Shown: positions 20,840-32,688, numbered from the stretch's first letter. The stretch is 64,000 nt of DNA from Pyropia yezoensis (GCA_009829735.1 CM020620.1:17380354-17444353); one strand, 5' to 3'. The notes: a model not told the origin generated them from the sequence alone. Translations and numbers: made by a program.

Positions 20840-21371
20840 CAGCGAGGGTTCGAGCGCGCACCCCCCGTGCCCGCGCGCCGCCGCCCGGTCGCCGACGCCA
20901 ACGCTGCAGCAGCTGCCGGTGGAGAGGACCTCCCACCGCCCGCGGCAACGACGCGCGCGCGCGCGCGCCTCCGCGCGCGCCGGCAGGGGCGTGCCTGCCG
21001 GCTCTTCTATTTACGTGCATTTTTTCTGCCACTGCGGACCCTCCCCTCTGTGTCCAACTCGTCTTTTTTTCTCCTTTTTCTTTAGCGGCTTTTCTCCGTC
21101 CGCGGCGGTGGTTGCCTGTCAACGCCGCCGTTGTCTGCGCTCCCCCCTCCCCCCCCCCCCCCCCCCCATCTCCACCCCTGCTTGCCTAGCCCCGCTCCTC
21201 TCCTCTCGCCGGTTTGCTCAGGCGCCGCTCGATGGTCTGGTGAGCCCCGCCCAGCGGCCGTAGCTCCCACGCGTCTCCCCCCCCCTCCTTCCTTTCATTC
21301 CCCCCCCCCCCGCGCCCTCTCCCTACTTCCACCCCCCTCCCTCCCCTCCTGCAATCCCCCTCCCTTGGCCC
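20840..21371. other. Divergent intergenic region between glycosylase and TFIIIC genes
   Basis: It contains an alternating (GC)n tract near 20947-20962, a T-rich stretch at 21062-21082 and poly-C runs at 21150-21167 and 21300-21311. These are likely core promoter and leader for both genes, but no clear TATA box is seen. Confidence 0.45.
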
Positions 21372-24300
21372 ATGGACGACTTCTTCGCCGCCGCCGCGGA
21401 GGCGGTGGCCACCGCGGGCGCCAGTGGCCTGACTGTCGCCGCCGCCGCGCGGTCGGCGGCCGCCACGACCACCGCCGACGCGGCGGCGACGGGGGGGCCC
21501 CCGCCACCGCCCGTCGACGGGCGCTTGTACGCGTGGCTGGCCGCCGCCTTTGCCAACCGCCCGACCGAGTGGGCGGTCTACCAGCAGACGGCGGCGGGGG
21601 CGGGGGGGGAGGAGACGGGAGGCGAAGGTGGGGTTGAGGACGAAGGGGGCGATGGGGGGGAGAGGGAAAAGGAGGGGAAGAGGGGTAAGGGGGGAAGGGG
21701 GAGAAGGGAGGGGAGTCGGGGAAGGTGGGAGGAGGGGGGGAGCGAGGGGCGGTTGGAAGAGGGAGGGGGAGGGGGGGGAGAGGCGGTCGGGGGCGGGGCC
21801 AGGGGAGGCGGAGTGGGGGTAGGGGGGGGCAGGGGATGAGGGGTGGGGGCGGGGGGGAGGGGATGGGGAGTGCCGGCGTGGCGGAGGGGAGGAATAGTGG
21901 TGGTGGGGCTGCGGGGAGGAGCAGTGGTCGCGGGGCGGAGGGGAGGGACGGTGGCGGCGGGGCGGAGGGGAGGAGCAGTGGCGGAGCGGCGAAGGGGAGG
22001 AGTCGCGACGGGGAGGAGGAGGTTGTGGCCGTGGCTGCTTTGGCCACCAGTCCCATTGGGATGGTCCTCGAAGTGACAGATGGGCCGGTGGGGGCCGAGG
22101 TAAGAGGCGGAACCGGAGGAGTCCCGCCGCCGGCTGGCGACGATGTCGGCGGCGGTAGTGGTGGTGGCGGTGGTGATGGCGGTGGCGGTGGCCGTGGCGG
22201 TAGCGGTGGCGATAGCGGCGACGGTGGCGGCGGCGGTGGCGTCGCGGCCGGGAGTGGTGCGGCGGCGGTCGGCCTAGCAGGCGACGACGCGGAGGTGGAT
22301 GGGATTTTTATTGCCGGTCGGGCGTCTGTCTCGCCGGCTGTGGTCGGCGTGGCGGCGGCGGTCAACGACGGCGCGCTTGGCAGGGGCGGTGTGTCTGGCA
22401 AAGGCGGTGCCTCTGGTAGGGGCGGCACGTCGGTCGGGGAGGGCGCGTCTGACGGGGATGGCGCGTCTGGCGGGGATGGCGCGTCTACCGGCGGCGCGGG
22501 GTCCGCCGTGGAGTCGTCTGCCGGTGCCACCGCCCTCGTGGTGACGGCGCCCCCACGTGCCCGCGCGGTGATAGCCTCCGCTGCCGCTTCCGCCGACGGC
22601 TCGCCTGGTAGTGGCGCGGGGTCTGCCGCCGCATCGCCCGCCGGCGCCACCGCCCCCATGGCGACGCCTCCCCCACCCGCCCTTGCGGCGACGCGCCCCC
22701 CCGCTGACCCCACAGCGACGGCCCCCGCCCCCGCTTCCGCCGACGATGCGCCTGGCAGCGGTGCGAGGTCTGCCCTCGCACCACCCGCAGGTGCCACCGC
22801 TCCCGCGGCGACGCCCCCCCCCCCCACCCACCCCGCCGACCCCGCGGAGCTCCTCATTGTGGCGACCGACGCGGTTCAGCTGGCTGCGCTCGGCCATCAC
22901 CCCACCGAACACTACCCCCTCACCACCCACGGCCGGCGTGCCCTGGCGACGATTGGCGCCGCCCGCCGGGCGGGGGTGCTCCAGAGCGACCTTGCCGGCC
23001 ACCTTGGCCTTTCCCCCTCGGTGCTGCACCACCACCTGATGGGCCTCCTCGCGGGGGACCTGGTGCAGCGCCGTCGCCTGCGCTACCGTGCGGCGCCGCT
23101 GGCGCGGTCGGGCGTGTCGAGCTATGCCACGCCGATGCCGTTCACATCGCGCATTACCCTTCCGCGGTGGTCGGCGGGGTGTGGGGGTGGCGACGGGGAG
23201 GACGATGATGACGCAGAGGAGCTGCTCGAGGCGGGTAGCCGAGCCAGCGGCGGCGGCATTGACGGCAGCGGCAGCGTCGCAGCCGCCTCTGCGGGCAGTG
23301 TTGCCGACGCAAACGCCGCCGATGGGCAGGTAAACATCAAGTCCCCCGCCCCGTGGTCTGCCGCCGCCGACCGGCAGCGCAATTCGGCGTCACTGGCGCA
23401 GCGCGTCGCGGCGGTTTTGTCCGCTCTGGCGGCAGCTGGGGGTGAGGGCAACCCTTTAGGTCGCCTCTCTCAGCGGGACATCAAGCTGCAGCTTATCCCC
23501 GATGCGGCACGCGACCCGGAGCTGCCGCCGAGGGCGTTTGAGACACTCCGTCATCGGGTGTGGCGGGCAGTGCGGGCCACTCTCCTTCGCGGCGGCCTTG
23601 TGACCGAGGACGTCGCTCGCGCAAAGATGCCCAACGGTCGCATCGTTTCGACGCTGTGCTTGTCCCTGACGCCCCCGACGGCGATGGCACTGGCGGGACT
23701 CCCGCTCGAGTCGCCGCACCCTTTGCTAGCTGCTTCGGCGGGGGGCGCTTTTGGCGGCGGCGACTCGGAGGGCTGGGGCGGCGGCGCGGCTGGGGTGGAC
23801 GGCGCCGCTGCCACTGGCGACGGCGACGGCGACGGTGGACCCGTCCGGCTGGGTACCTTCCTCGTCGAGGTTTCGCCGGGGACGCAGGTGCGCGCTATTT
23901 TCGCCGCCAACGGCGTCCGCGGCGCATCGGTGCCCGACGTTCGGGACGTGATAGGCGCGCTCCTTGGCCGCCGCCTTCTTACTCGCGTCGTCGAATCCGT
24001 TGCTGCCTCGGTGGGCACGAAGATGGTGCGGGAGCACACGGGTAAGGCTCTCCACAAACGTCACGTGCTTCCGCAGCGGGGGACGGAGGGTGCGGGAGTG
24101 CCGGCAACAGAGACAGCGTACCTTGCGCCCCTGTTTGCCAAGCCTCCATGGCCGGAGGAGGTGGGACAAGTGGGCTCGCCCGGCCCGGGAGCTGGCTCGA
24201 CGGTTGGCCTTTGGACTTTGGCGAAAGGCACCCCGGCCAGCACGGCAGTGCCATCATCGCCTCAGGCAGTGGCTGTGGCGTCGGCGACTTCGGCTGTGAC

Positions 24301-27300
24301 GGAGGCAGTGGCAGCAGCGGTTGCGGCGGTGACTCATGGAGGCCATTCGGTTGCCCACAGCTCGCCATCGGCTGTGGCAAGGGAACCTTCGTCCGCGCCT
24401 GCCGCCCACGCTGTTGCCACTCCCGCGCCACCCTCACCTCAAATTCCCGCTGTCGCGAAGGCGGTCGCGGCCGCCGCTGCCGCCAAGGCGGTCGCGGCTG
24501 CCCGCTTGGCCGCGGCGTTGGCGTCGGCCCAGGCGTTGGTCGCGGCTAGCCCCCGCGGCGCAACCGAATCCATCACAGCCCTGACCCGACGGGCACTCTT
24601 ACGCTGTCTCCTGCTCGAGCGCAAGGCGCTTGTCCGCGAGTCGCTTGGTCGCCTCATTGCCGACGCCGAAGGCGCCCCGTTTTCTCGGATGGACCGCAAG
24701 GTGGTCGGCCGCCTCGTGGACGCCCTGGTGACTGCGGGGGAAGCCGAGGAGGTGACGCTCTCTCGGGATACAGTCTTGCAGGGCCGATCGGGAAGCGGCG
24801 GTATCGGCGGCGGCGGCGGGGATGAGTCGGTGGCACCCGCCGGCGACGGTGAGGGTGGCGGCGGCGGTGGTGGCGCCGCCCGCGCCGCCGTTCCCACTGG
24901 CGCGGAAGCATCCGCCGCTGCCCTACGCACCCCTGGGACCACTCATCGAGTGGCCGGCATGGTGCGGCTGCTGGTGGTGCCCGGCCTGCCCTCCACTGCG
25001 CCCGAGGTGCGGTTAGCGCTGACGGTGCCGCCTCCGGGGCTGGCGGCGTCGCCCATGGTGATTGGCCTCGCCGACCGGCGGCGGAGGTTTGGCCCCGACG
25101 CGGGTCCCGACAGTGGCGATGCGGTGGTGCCCGACAAGACGGCGGCTGTCCTGCTGCAGCCACGCAACCGCAAGCGCGGCAGAAAGGTGCTGGGCGACTT
25201 CCCGCAGGCGCCCATTACGCTCTCCCCCGCCGGCGCGGGGAGCGTGGCGGGTGTGAGGCGCGGTGGCGCCTCTGGCAAGGACGAGTCTCTGCTGGCGGCA
25301 GTACACCCCCGCAAGGGGGTGCTCCTCGCCCGCCAGTCGATGCTGGCGCTCCTGTACGCTCGCCATTACGGGATGGTGACCGGGGCGATGGTGCGCGCGC
25401 GAAAGCTCCACCTGGAGCTCCTCCGGCTGTACGTGTGGGTTCCCGCCCCGGGGTCGGTGGCAGAGGCGGCTGCGGCGGCGTCGGCAGCCGTATCGGCGGC
25501 GGCCACTGCGGTGATGGCTATTGAGGGCCGGACGGCAGAGGACGGTGGGACAGCAGCCGCAGGGGATAGCAGACGGCCGAGGGTGTCCGTGGGGGGTGGG
25601 ACAGACTCGTCGACACCGGGACTTGCTCCTGGGGAGCCTCCCGCGGGTACCAGTGCCGGTGGCCCTGCTACCGGCAGTGGTGCCGTCGGGGATGGTGCGG
25701 CTGGCGCGGGCGCTGCGAGACCCGTCCGTGTGGCAACCGCCCCCGCGCCGGACTGTATTCCCCCTGCGCTTCCCCTTTCTGGCATTGGGATGGACACCTC
25801 TGGGGCGGGCTCCGCGGCGGGTGGGGGCGCGGCGGCTTCTTCTTCTGTGGTGGGGGCTCCCGAGGAGCCCCGCGATGGTCCCATTGTGGGCGACCCTGCC
25901 ACGGGTAATGGCACCGCCGTGGGTAGCTCGACGGGCCCCGCCGCAGCCAGACCCGTTTGGGCGGCGATCACCCCCGCGTCCGGCACTGCGCGCACCCCCT
26001 CAAGCACCCGTCCACTTGCCCTGCCTACCTTTTCCATCACCGAGGCATTCGAGGCGATGCCGCTGAGCACCCTTGCGGGCGTGCTCGGCATCTATGCGGA
26101 CATTGGCCCCCTCGACGAGGCCGTTGCAGAGTTGCCCGTTGGGCACCTCCCGCCTGCCACCCGCAACGCCATCCTCCGCGCGCGTCCGTTTGTCGGGCAG
26201 ACCCGCCGCACAATGGGCCTCCTCCGTCGCCTCGGCCTGGTCCGCCTCACCCCTGACGGTACGCGGTGGCTTCTGGAGCGCAAGGGGGTGGCCGACCACC
26301 CAACCTTTAGTGGCGGCCGATGCGTGCCGCCGGCCGCACCAGCGGGGGGAGCCGAGGCGGCGACGGTGGCGGCGGCGGCGGCGGCGGCGGTGTCGTCGCC
26401 CCAGCCCCCCCCGGTGCCGCCGACTGTATGGTTTGAGGACGAGGCCACCGTGACGGACTTTTGGGCGAGCCTCTCCTCCGTTGCGTGTGCGTTTACCCGC
26501 GGCGGCGGCCGGCCGGCGGCCAAGGCTGATGCGCCTCAGCCGGCATCGGCGGCGGCGGCCCCTGCCGCCAGTGCGAATGGAGCCAGAGGTGGCGGCGGCG
26601 GCGGCGGCGGCGGCGGTAGCGGCGGTGGTGGTGGCGGTGGCGGTGGCGTGGACGGTGCAAGCGGCGGCGGCGGCGGTGGTGCTGGCAGCGGCAATGACGG
26701 CGCCGTGGCCAAGGCCGCGTCCTTCGTCCTCCGCGACACCGTGCCCGAGATGTACACGGTGCGCAACTGGAACGAGGACATCCGGGAGCGGGTGTTCAGC
26801 GCGGCTACGGCCATTTCGTTGGAGCGGGAGTTTGTTCGGCTGGCCGCTGCACCTGCGGTGTCGCCTGCTGGGGAGGAGGCATCAACGGCGGCGGCCACCT
26901 CGGACCAGCCGGCCTCTGTCGAGACTCCTGCAGTACCAGCGACTGCGGCAGCGGGTGCCGCGACCCCCCTAGCAGAGCGCCCCCGCGCAGGCTCCACGGG
27001 CTGGGCCCGCTCCTTGTCTGTGCTCGAGCTGTACGAGGCGGCGACGCGGCTCCGAATTCCTCCTCTGACCGCCTGGTGCTACTACGTTTACCGGCAAGCA
27101 CACGTAATGCCCCTCCGTGTGCGCAAATTCCTTCACTCGCCGGTGTCGCTGGTGAAGGCTACCCGCCGCCGGCGTCGCCGCGCCGCATCGTCTGATGAAT
27201 GTGACAGCGACAGCGGCGGCGGCATGACTCTCAAAGCCATGGGGGGGGGGCGCCCCGGGCGAGGGGACCTCCTAGACGATGAAGAGGAGGCCGTCTCGAC

Positions 27301-28218
27301 GGGCGGCTCGGGCGCGGACGACGACAGGGACGGCCGCGGGGCTCCGCCCCCCTCACGACGGCCACGGCGTCGGCGGCGTGTCGGCAAGGACAGCGCTGCC
27401 GCGGCTGCCGCAGTTCCTGGGGACGATCCCGCCGACGGCACGGATTTTGCAGCTCTGATGGACCCGTTTGGGGTGGTTCCCCCCACTGATGGTGGCCGTG
27501 ACGGCACGGCCGCTGCGCAGCGGCGGCGACTGCGGCGGCATCGGCAGCAGCATCCCGACGGCACGTCGTCTACCGACGCGGGGGGGTATGACTCGGATTA
27601 CGCCCTCGACGCTGACGCACAGACCGTCGGCGGGGTGATGACACGTGCCCGCCGCATGGCCACCCGCCGCCACCGTGGGCGGCCGTCGTCGCCGTCCTCT
27701 TCTGGCGCGCCCGAACTGGGTGTGGCGGCGGCGGCTGCAACAGCGGCCGCGTCGGTGGCGGGCTACCCCCGCCGCTCCCGCAAGCGCCCGCTGCCCGTCG
27801 GGTCTGCCGATGCGGCTGCCGATGCGGCTGGCAGGCAGCGGCGGCGGCGGCGGCAGCCGCTCTCCCAAGCCGACGCCGGGGCGCTGGGAGCCAGCGATGC
27901 GCCGTCGGCTGGCACGCGCTCCCCCCTTCGCCGCAGCGGCCGCCGCGGCGGCCGCCCAGGCGCCCGGTCCAACGCTGACACAGCAGTCACGGCTGCGGCG
28001 GGCGCCGACCCCGACAGCCCACCCGCGCCGCACCGCCGCCGCCGCCGCGTGCCGTGGCCGGCCGCCCTCGAGGTGCGGCTGCTGGCGGTGGTGGCCCTCG
28101 CGCGGGGGCTCGAGCGCATTGCGCTGACGCGCGCCCACCGGCGGCTGCCGTCCATGTTCCCTGTCTCGCGGGTGGGCGGGGCGGGCGACGCAGAAGCCGA
28201 CGCGGCGGGGGGGGGGGG
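21372..28218 (+). CDS. GTF3C1: TFIIIC B-block-binding subunit, N-terminal and central part
   Basis: TFIIIC recognises the internal B box of tRNA genes and recruits TFIIIB for RNA polymerase III. The ATG at 21372 opens MDDFFAAAAEAVATAG, like the N-termini of this subunit. That frame must join the long frame open to 28306 by an intron or indel between about 21630 and 22050; the AG at 22049-22050 (tract GGCTGCTTTGGCCACCAG) is a candidate acceptor. The B-block winged helix is at 22940-23060 (GAARRAGVLQSDLAGHLGL). Further family blocks are AMVRARKLHLELLRLYV (25387-25437), LPPATRNAILRARPF and the following winged helix (26030-26300), and VWFEDEATVTDFWASL (26428-26475). Gly/Ala-rich spacers expand the protein far beyond the human (2109 aa) or yeast (1160 aa) subunit. 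The frame is lost at a G12 run (28207-28218) and coding continues in another frame in the next entry. Confidence 0.82.
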
Positions 28219-31200
28219 AGGTGGCGGCCGCCAGGCACGGCGGTGCCCCCGCCGTCGGTGGTGGCTGTGCCGCCGCCGGCGGGCGCGGCGCCCATGGTGG
28301 GGGTGACGCCGGCGGCGGCGACGGCAGCCGACGCGGCCGACGCTACGACGCATCCGGCGCCCGTCGCTGCCGCCGCGGAGGGCGTCGCCGCGCCGTTACC
28401 CGCCACACTGCCGCCCGCAACGCCGCCGTCGGCAGCGCGGCCGCCTTTGCATAGAGTGGGCGGCGATGGTGCCACGCCTGTGTCCACGGCCTTCCCACAT
28501 TCGGCGTCGGCACCCCCCGGTGACGCTGGGGTTGTGGGGGGCGGAATACCTGAGCTGCGCCCGCCGTCGCCCGGCGACGGGACGTCACCCGCGCCGGCCG
28601 GCCATGGCGCGTCGCTCGTTATGTCCCTCTTGCATGCGACCCCACCCGAGGCTGCGGCTTCGAAGGCCAATGGGGCGGTGGCGGCGGCCTCCGCCGGCGC
28701 GGCGGCGACGGCCCCTGGCGGCGTGGCTGTGGCTGTCGCCCCGCCCTCCGCCTCCGCAGCCGACATGGCGCTCTCCGAAGCGCAAGCCGCTGCGGAGGCG
28801 GCGCTGTCCGCGGCGATGGCGGGCGTGGAGGACGAGGACGCTGCCGTGACGGCGATTGCACCGACACCGGCCCCACTGCGGCCGTTGAGAGGGACTGCCG
28901 CCAGTGGTGAGGGCGGCGAGGGTGGCGACCCGGCGTTGGACGAGGCAGGGGGGAGCAGCTCGGGAGAAGAGGAGGAGGCGGCTTTCGGTGACCGGGCTGC
29001 AGCCACCGCCCCTGGTGGTTCGGGGGCGGCCGCGATGGCGCTGTCCCCTGGCGGTGCAAGCGCAGACCCGACCACCTTTTCTGCCAGCGACAGCGCGGGC
29101 GAAGCGCGTCTCTACTGGGACGCTGCCGGCGAGTTTGGCCCTGGCTCGACCGGCGGCGTCGCCGCCGGCTGCCAGCGCTACCTCATCTCGTGGGACGACA
29201 TTGCGCGGACGGTCGGCACGTCGATGCGGGCGGCGCGCAACCGGGCGGCGGTACTGACCCGTCGGCCCGACGTGCAAGAGGTATTTGCGGGCGTCGTCGG
29301 GCTGGTGGTTGACTACTACGCGGGGGGGGGGGCGCCTCTGGTGCCCCTGACCGAGGCGGGCCTGCCGGCCCTCTATCGGATGCCTCTGCGGATTGGCACG
29401 CGCGGCCAGGAGGGGGCAGAGGTGAACCTGGTGGCCCGGTTTTGGGACAAGCTCCACGGGGGGGCGCCCCCCGAGGACGCGGCCGCCGCGGGCGCGGCCG
29501 GCGCAGCCTCTCTTGGGGGCGGTGCCAGACGGAAGGGGGGCTCCGCGGGCCGCGCTGCCCTGCAGACCTCGCGCTCGCGAGGGGGGGGGGGGCGTGGCGT
29601 CGGCGTCGGCGTCGGCGGCAGCGGCAGCGTCGCTGGGCCGTCGCCCACATCGGGGTGGTCATCGGTCCCCCCCACGGCGGGCGGTTGGTCCGCGTCACCG
29701 CGCGGCCGCAGCGGCCCCGGTGGGTGGTCCACCGCCGGCGGCACGCCGCGCGGCGCGTCTGCGGCACGGGGATGGGGCGGCGGCCGTGGCGGAGGCGGCG
29801 GCGGCCGTGGCGGAGGCGGCGGCGGCCGTGGCGGCGGCGGTGGCCGCGTGGCGGCGGTGCTGAATTTTGCCGACGCCCGCGTCCGCGGCCGCACCCCCGC
29901 CTCGTCGGCGGTGGTAGCCGCGGAAGCAGCCAACGCGGTGGTGGGTGGCGGCGACGGCGGCGCGCCGCCGCCCAATTCTTCGCTGATGGCGGCGGTCGGC
30001 CGGCTTGTGCAGGAGGGCGTCAAGGCGGTGGTGCGGTCCCCGGCGGGGGTGTACGAGCCCGCCGCGGGCCGCGGACTGCTGCTGTCGCTCGAGGCGGCGG
30101 GCGCGGCGGCTGCCGCCACTGCCGCCGCCGCCGCCGCCCCTGGCACGGCTACCGCCGCGGGGGGGGGGAGGTCGGACGGGGCACTCAAGGCGGCCTTCCT
30201 GGCCCTCCGCGGCCGCGGGGTGATTGTGCGGGGCACCCGCGACGGGAGTGGCCGAGACTGGGCGCTGGGGCGGGTGGTCGCCCACGCCCTGTCAGACCGT
30301 GCCATGCCGCGCGCCTTTTTCGACACCGCGGGGGGGGTGCGGCGGCAGGTGGCAGGCCTGGCGAAAGAGGCTCGGGGGGGGGGGGAAGACACCGCCGCCG
30401 CCAACGCGGCCGCCGCCGCCGCGACGCTCCCCGACGGCAGTGCCTCGGCCGCGGCGACCGGCTCGGGTGGGCAGGCAGAGCGCACGGCCGGCTCGACGCC
30501 TCTGCCCGTCCTGGACGATTCGTTTTGGGCCGCCGACGGTGCGTCCTCGGCGGCGCTGGCCGTGGCTTTTCAGCTAGCCTGCGTGGACCAGGCGGCCGTG
30601 CTGGCCCCCCTGCCCGCTGGGGACGACGAGGAGGGGGTGGCCGCGCCGCCCGCCGGGGCGCCCCTTGCCGCACCGGCCGCCCCAACCGGGATGGCAGCGC
30701 CGACCGAGGCGGCAGGGACCGTGGCGTTGACTATCAATGACAATATGGATGCGGAGGCGACGGCCCCGCCGGCGAAGGCACCCGTGGCCACGCCGACTGT
30801 GCCGACCGGGCCAACCTCGCCGACGACCAAAGACGGGGAGGGGGAGGAGGGCACTTCTTTGCTCGTGGGGGCGCCCACGGCTGCAGCGACGGCTGCTCCA
30901 CCCGCCGGGGCGCTTGCGGCCGCGCCGTCCATGGCCACGGCGGCGGAGGCATCGGCTACCGCGGTGACAGACGAAGGTGCGGTCGAGGGGGGGGGGGCTC
31001 CGCCGTCTGTGCCTCCGTCGCAGAACCGTGCGGCCAACGGGGGAGGTGTCGTGGCGCCGCCCGTTGCTACGGCGATGGTGGCTGTCGGCAGCGGCGTGCA
31101 GCCACGGCCAGCGGCGTCGACGGTGGGGGGGGAACCTCCGGCGGCAGCCGCCGCCGCCGGCGCCCCCGCTGGCACCGACGCCAGTCGCGTTAGCAATGGC

Positions 31201-32289
31201 GCGCCGACGCCAGCAGGGGCGACGGGTGGGGAGCCCACTGTGGCCCTGCCTGCGCGAACGCCTGCCGTGGCCGCGGTTGCGGACGCCCCCGCTGCGACGG
31301 ACGTGCGTTCATTGGCCGTCTCCCCCAAGTGGCGCCGTGACTACCCGCCCGTGGAGGCGGCTGCCAAGCGTCTTGCTGCTGAGGACGATGCCGCCTGGAC
31401 GGCGCTGCTGGCCGCCGCGGCCGGGGATGGGCACCACCATGTGGCACTGCGGGCGCTTCGCGCGGCCCTGACTGCCGCGGGCGTCGGCGGCGTCCGCGGT
31501 CATGCGCTGGTGACGACCTTGCGGGGTGTGGAGCTGCCCGCCGCCGACTGGGGCGCCGAGCCGCTGACACTCCCCGCCTCCCTGACTGCCAGCGACGTGG
31601 TCGCGGCTGTCAGAGCCGGCCGCGCGGCGGGTGCCGTTCACCGGTACGAGCTCAGTGACGACACGGGCGCCTTCACGACGGGCGGCGGCGCCCTGTTTGT
31701 GGCCCGCGCCACCACCGCCGCGTTCCGAGTGTACCCATATCGGGTTGTGCGGCCGCCGCAGTCGTCGTCATCGAGTCGCCCCGGTCGGTCGTCGCGGGTG
31801 GTGCAGTTTGACCACGCGGCGGGGGTGCCGCTGGCGCCTTTGTCAGCGTTGGACGGCTCCCCGGATGAGGCGCTCACCGCCGACCTGCGCGGCCGCCTCC
31901 TGGCCATTCTGATGCGCACGCCGGGCGCGTCACAGGCGGTGGTCCTGGCGGCCGTCCGCCGTACGGACGTGCCGGCCCGGGCCGTACTGTCGCAGCTGGC
32001 GGCGTTGGAGCGGGCTGGGCGGGTGAGCCGGACGTGTGTGGGGGGCTTGCTGCCGCGGGCAGCGGCGCTTTCGGCGGCCATTGAGGGTGTTGGAGACCGT
32101 TCCGCCGCGCGACGCGCTCTGGCAGCTCAGCTCGCGGCACCAGCGGGTGGGGTCGTTGCGGTGCCACCGCCGTCGTTGGCCGACCTCGAGGACGATGTGC
32201 CCGAGATCATGGGCACGGGGCGGGGGCTTGTCACCCATTACTGGGTGACGGCCAGGGCGGTGGACACCGTGCCTTTGTGGACGAATTGA
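28207..32289 (+). CDS. GTF3C1: TFIIIC B-block-binding subunit, C-terminal part
   Basis: A frame of about 1350 codons takes over from the preceding part at the G12 run 28207-28218 and ends at TGA 32287-32289. No ATG or promoter is needed if the two parts are one gene; a homopolymer length error or a short intron would join them. Blocks of real sequence lie between Ala/Gly-rich spacers: YLISWDDIARTVGTSMRAAR with the following helices (29180-29300) resembles the extended SANT-like region of plant TFIIIC subunit 1. At the end, LTADLRGRLLAILMRTPGAS through VLSQLAALERAGRVSR (31876-32030) forms a terminal winged helix, as in GTF3C1. Spacers contain poly-Gly (29760-29850) and AT-hook-like Gly-Arg stretches. 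Assignment to the same gene as 21372-28218 is inference from strand, contiguity and family order. Confidence 0.72.
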   Translation, partial: GGGGRWRPPGTAVPPPSVVAVPPPAGAAPMVGVTPAAATAADAADATTHPAPVAAAAEGVAAPLPATLPPATPPSAARPPLHRVGGDGATPVSTAFPHSASAPPGDAGVVGGGIPELRPPSPGDGTSPAPAGHGASLVMSLLHATPPEAAASKANGAVAAASAGAAATAPGGVAVAVAPPSASAADMALSEAQAAAEAALSAAMAGVEDEDAAVTAIAPTPAPLRPLRGTAASGEGGEGGDPALDEAGGSSSGEEEEAAFGDRAAATAPGGSGAAAMALSPGGASADPTTFSASDSAGEARLYWDAAGEFGPGSTGGVAAGCQRYLISWDDIARTVGTSMRAARNRAAVLTRRPDVQEVFAGVVGLVVDYYAGGGAPLVPLTEAGLPALYRMPLRIGTRGQEGAEVNLVARFWDKLHGGAPPEDAAAAGAAGAASLGGGARRKGGSAGRAALQTSRSRGGGGRGVGVGVGGSGSVAGPSPTSGWSSVPPTAGGWSASPRGRSGPGGWSTAGGTPRGASAARGWGGGRGGGGGGRGGGGGGRGGGGGRVAAVLNFADARVRGRTPASSAVVAAEAANAVVGGGDGGAPPPNSSLMAAVGRLVQEGVKAVVRSPAGVYEPAAGRGLLLSLEAAGAAAAATAAAAAAPGTATAAGGGRSDGALKAAFLALRGRGVIVRGTRDGSGRDWALGRVVAHALSDRAMPRAFFDTAGGVRRQVAGLAKEARGGGEDTAAANAAAAAATLPDGSASAAATGSGGQAERTAGSTPLPVLDDSFWAADGASSAALAVAFQLACVDQAAVLAPLPAGDDEEGVAAPPAGAPLAAPAAPTGMAAPTEAAGTVALTINDNMDAEATAPPAKAPVATPTVPTGPTSPTTKDGEGEEGTSLLVGAPTAAATAAPPAGALAAAPSMATAAEASATAVTDEGAVEGGGAPPSVPPSQNRAANGGGVVAPPVATAMVAVGSGVQPRPAASTVGGEPPAAAAAAGAPAGTDASRVSNGAPTPAGATGGEPTVALPARTPAVAAVADAPAATDVRSLAVSPKWRRDYPPVEAAAKRLAAEDDAAWTALLAAAAGDGHHHVALRALRAALTAAGVGGVRGHALVTTLRGVELPAADWGAEPLTLPASLTASDVVAAVRAGRAAGAVHRYELSDDTGAFTTGGGALFVARATTAAFRVYPYRVVRPPQSSSSSRPGRSSRVVQFDHAAGVPLAPLSALDGSPDEALTADLRGRLLAILMRTPGASQAVVLAAVRRTDVPARAVLSQLAALERAGRVSRTCVGGLLPRAAALSAAIEGVGDRSAARRALAAQLAAPAGGVVAVPPPSLADLEDDVPEIMGTGRGLVTHYWVTARAVDTVPLWTN

Positions 32290-32589
32290 AAGGAATAACG
32301 GAGGGTGGGAAGAGGGGAGAGACAACTGAGAGGGCGTTGTTAGGTGTGCGAGCGACACCCATGCTTGGCACGTTCGTCGATGTGGTGCTGCCGTCGCATT
32401 CTGTGCTGGTTGCATCTTCGCTGACGCGGCTTTCCGCATCCGATTTCCGGATGAGTATCATTGCCTCCCATGAGACTCGCAAACGACCAGGCCTTTGACA
32501 GGTGGTGGCGATGCACACGTCGTTGGTAACGCCCACACTTCGACCGTGCTCGCGAAGTCGATGCGCCGGATGTGCATAGGTCCGTGTCG

Positions 32590-32600
32590 TATATAAATTT
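32590..32600 (+). promoter_or_regulatory. TATA-like element upstream of tRNA-Arg
   Basis: TATATAAATTT lies 31-41 bp upstream of the tRNA 5' end in otherwise GC-rich DNA. Upstream TATA-like elements help Pol III start-site choice at plant and algal tRNA genes; the role here is inferred from position. Confidence 0.5.
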
Positions 32601-32652
32601 GTTGACGCGCCGAGCGGCATGACGGAGCTTCCCTTCGTGGCCTAGTGGATAA

Positions 32653-32673
32653 ATGGCGCTCGCGCCAGTCTTC
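32653..32673 (+). other. Putative D-loop intron of tRNA-Arg
   Basis: Removing this 21-nt stretch restores a canonical D arm. GGCG occurs both at 32655-32658 and at 32674-32677, so the exact splice points are ambiguous by a few bases. Its start folds as GGCG-CTCG-CGCC. D-loop introns are rare outside red algae and some archaea. Confidence 0.6.
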
Positions 32674-32688
32674 GGCGATGCACTTCTA

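Noticed and set aside
21295..22857. 520-codon minus-strand Pro-rich frame at the start of the TFIIIC gene
   Set aside because: It is a shadow of Gly-rich plus-strand coding; no motif, and it covers promoter and poly-C tracts.
27353..31328. Several minus-strand frames of 190-370 codons inside the TFIIIC gene
   Set aside because: GC-rich antisense shadows; the plus strand carries ordered family blocks.
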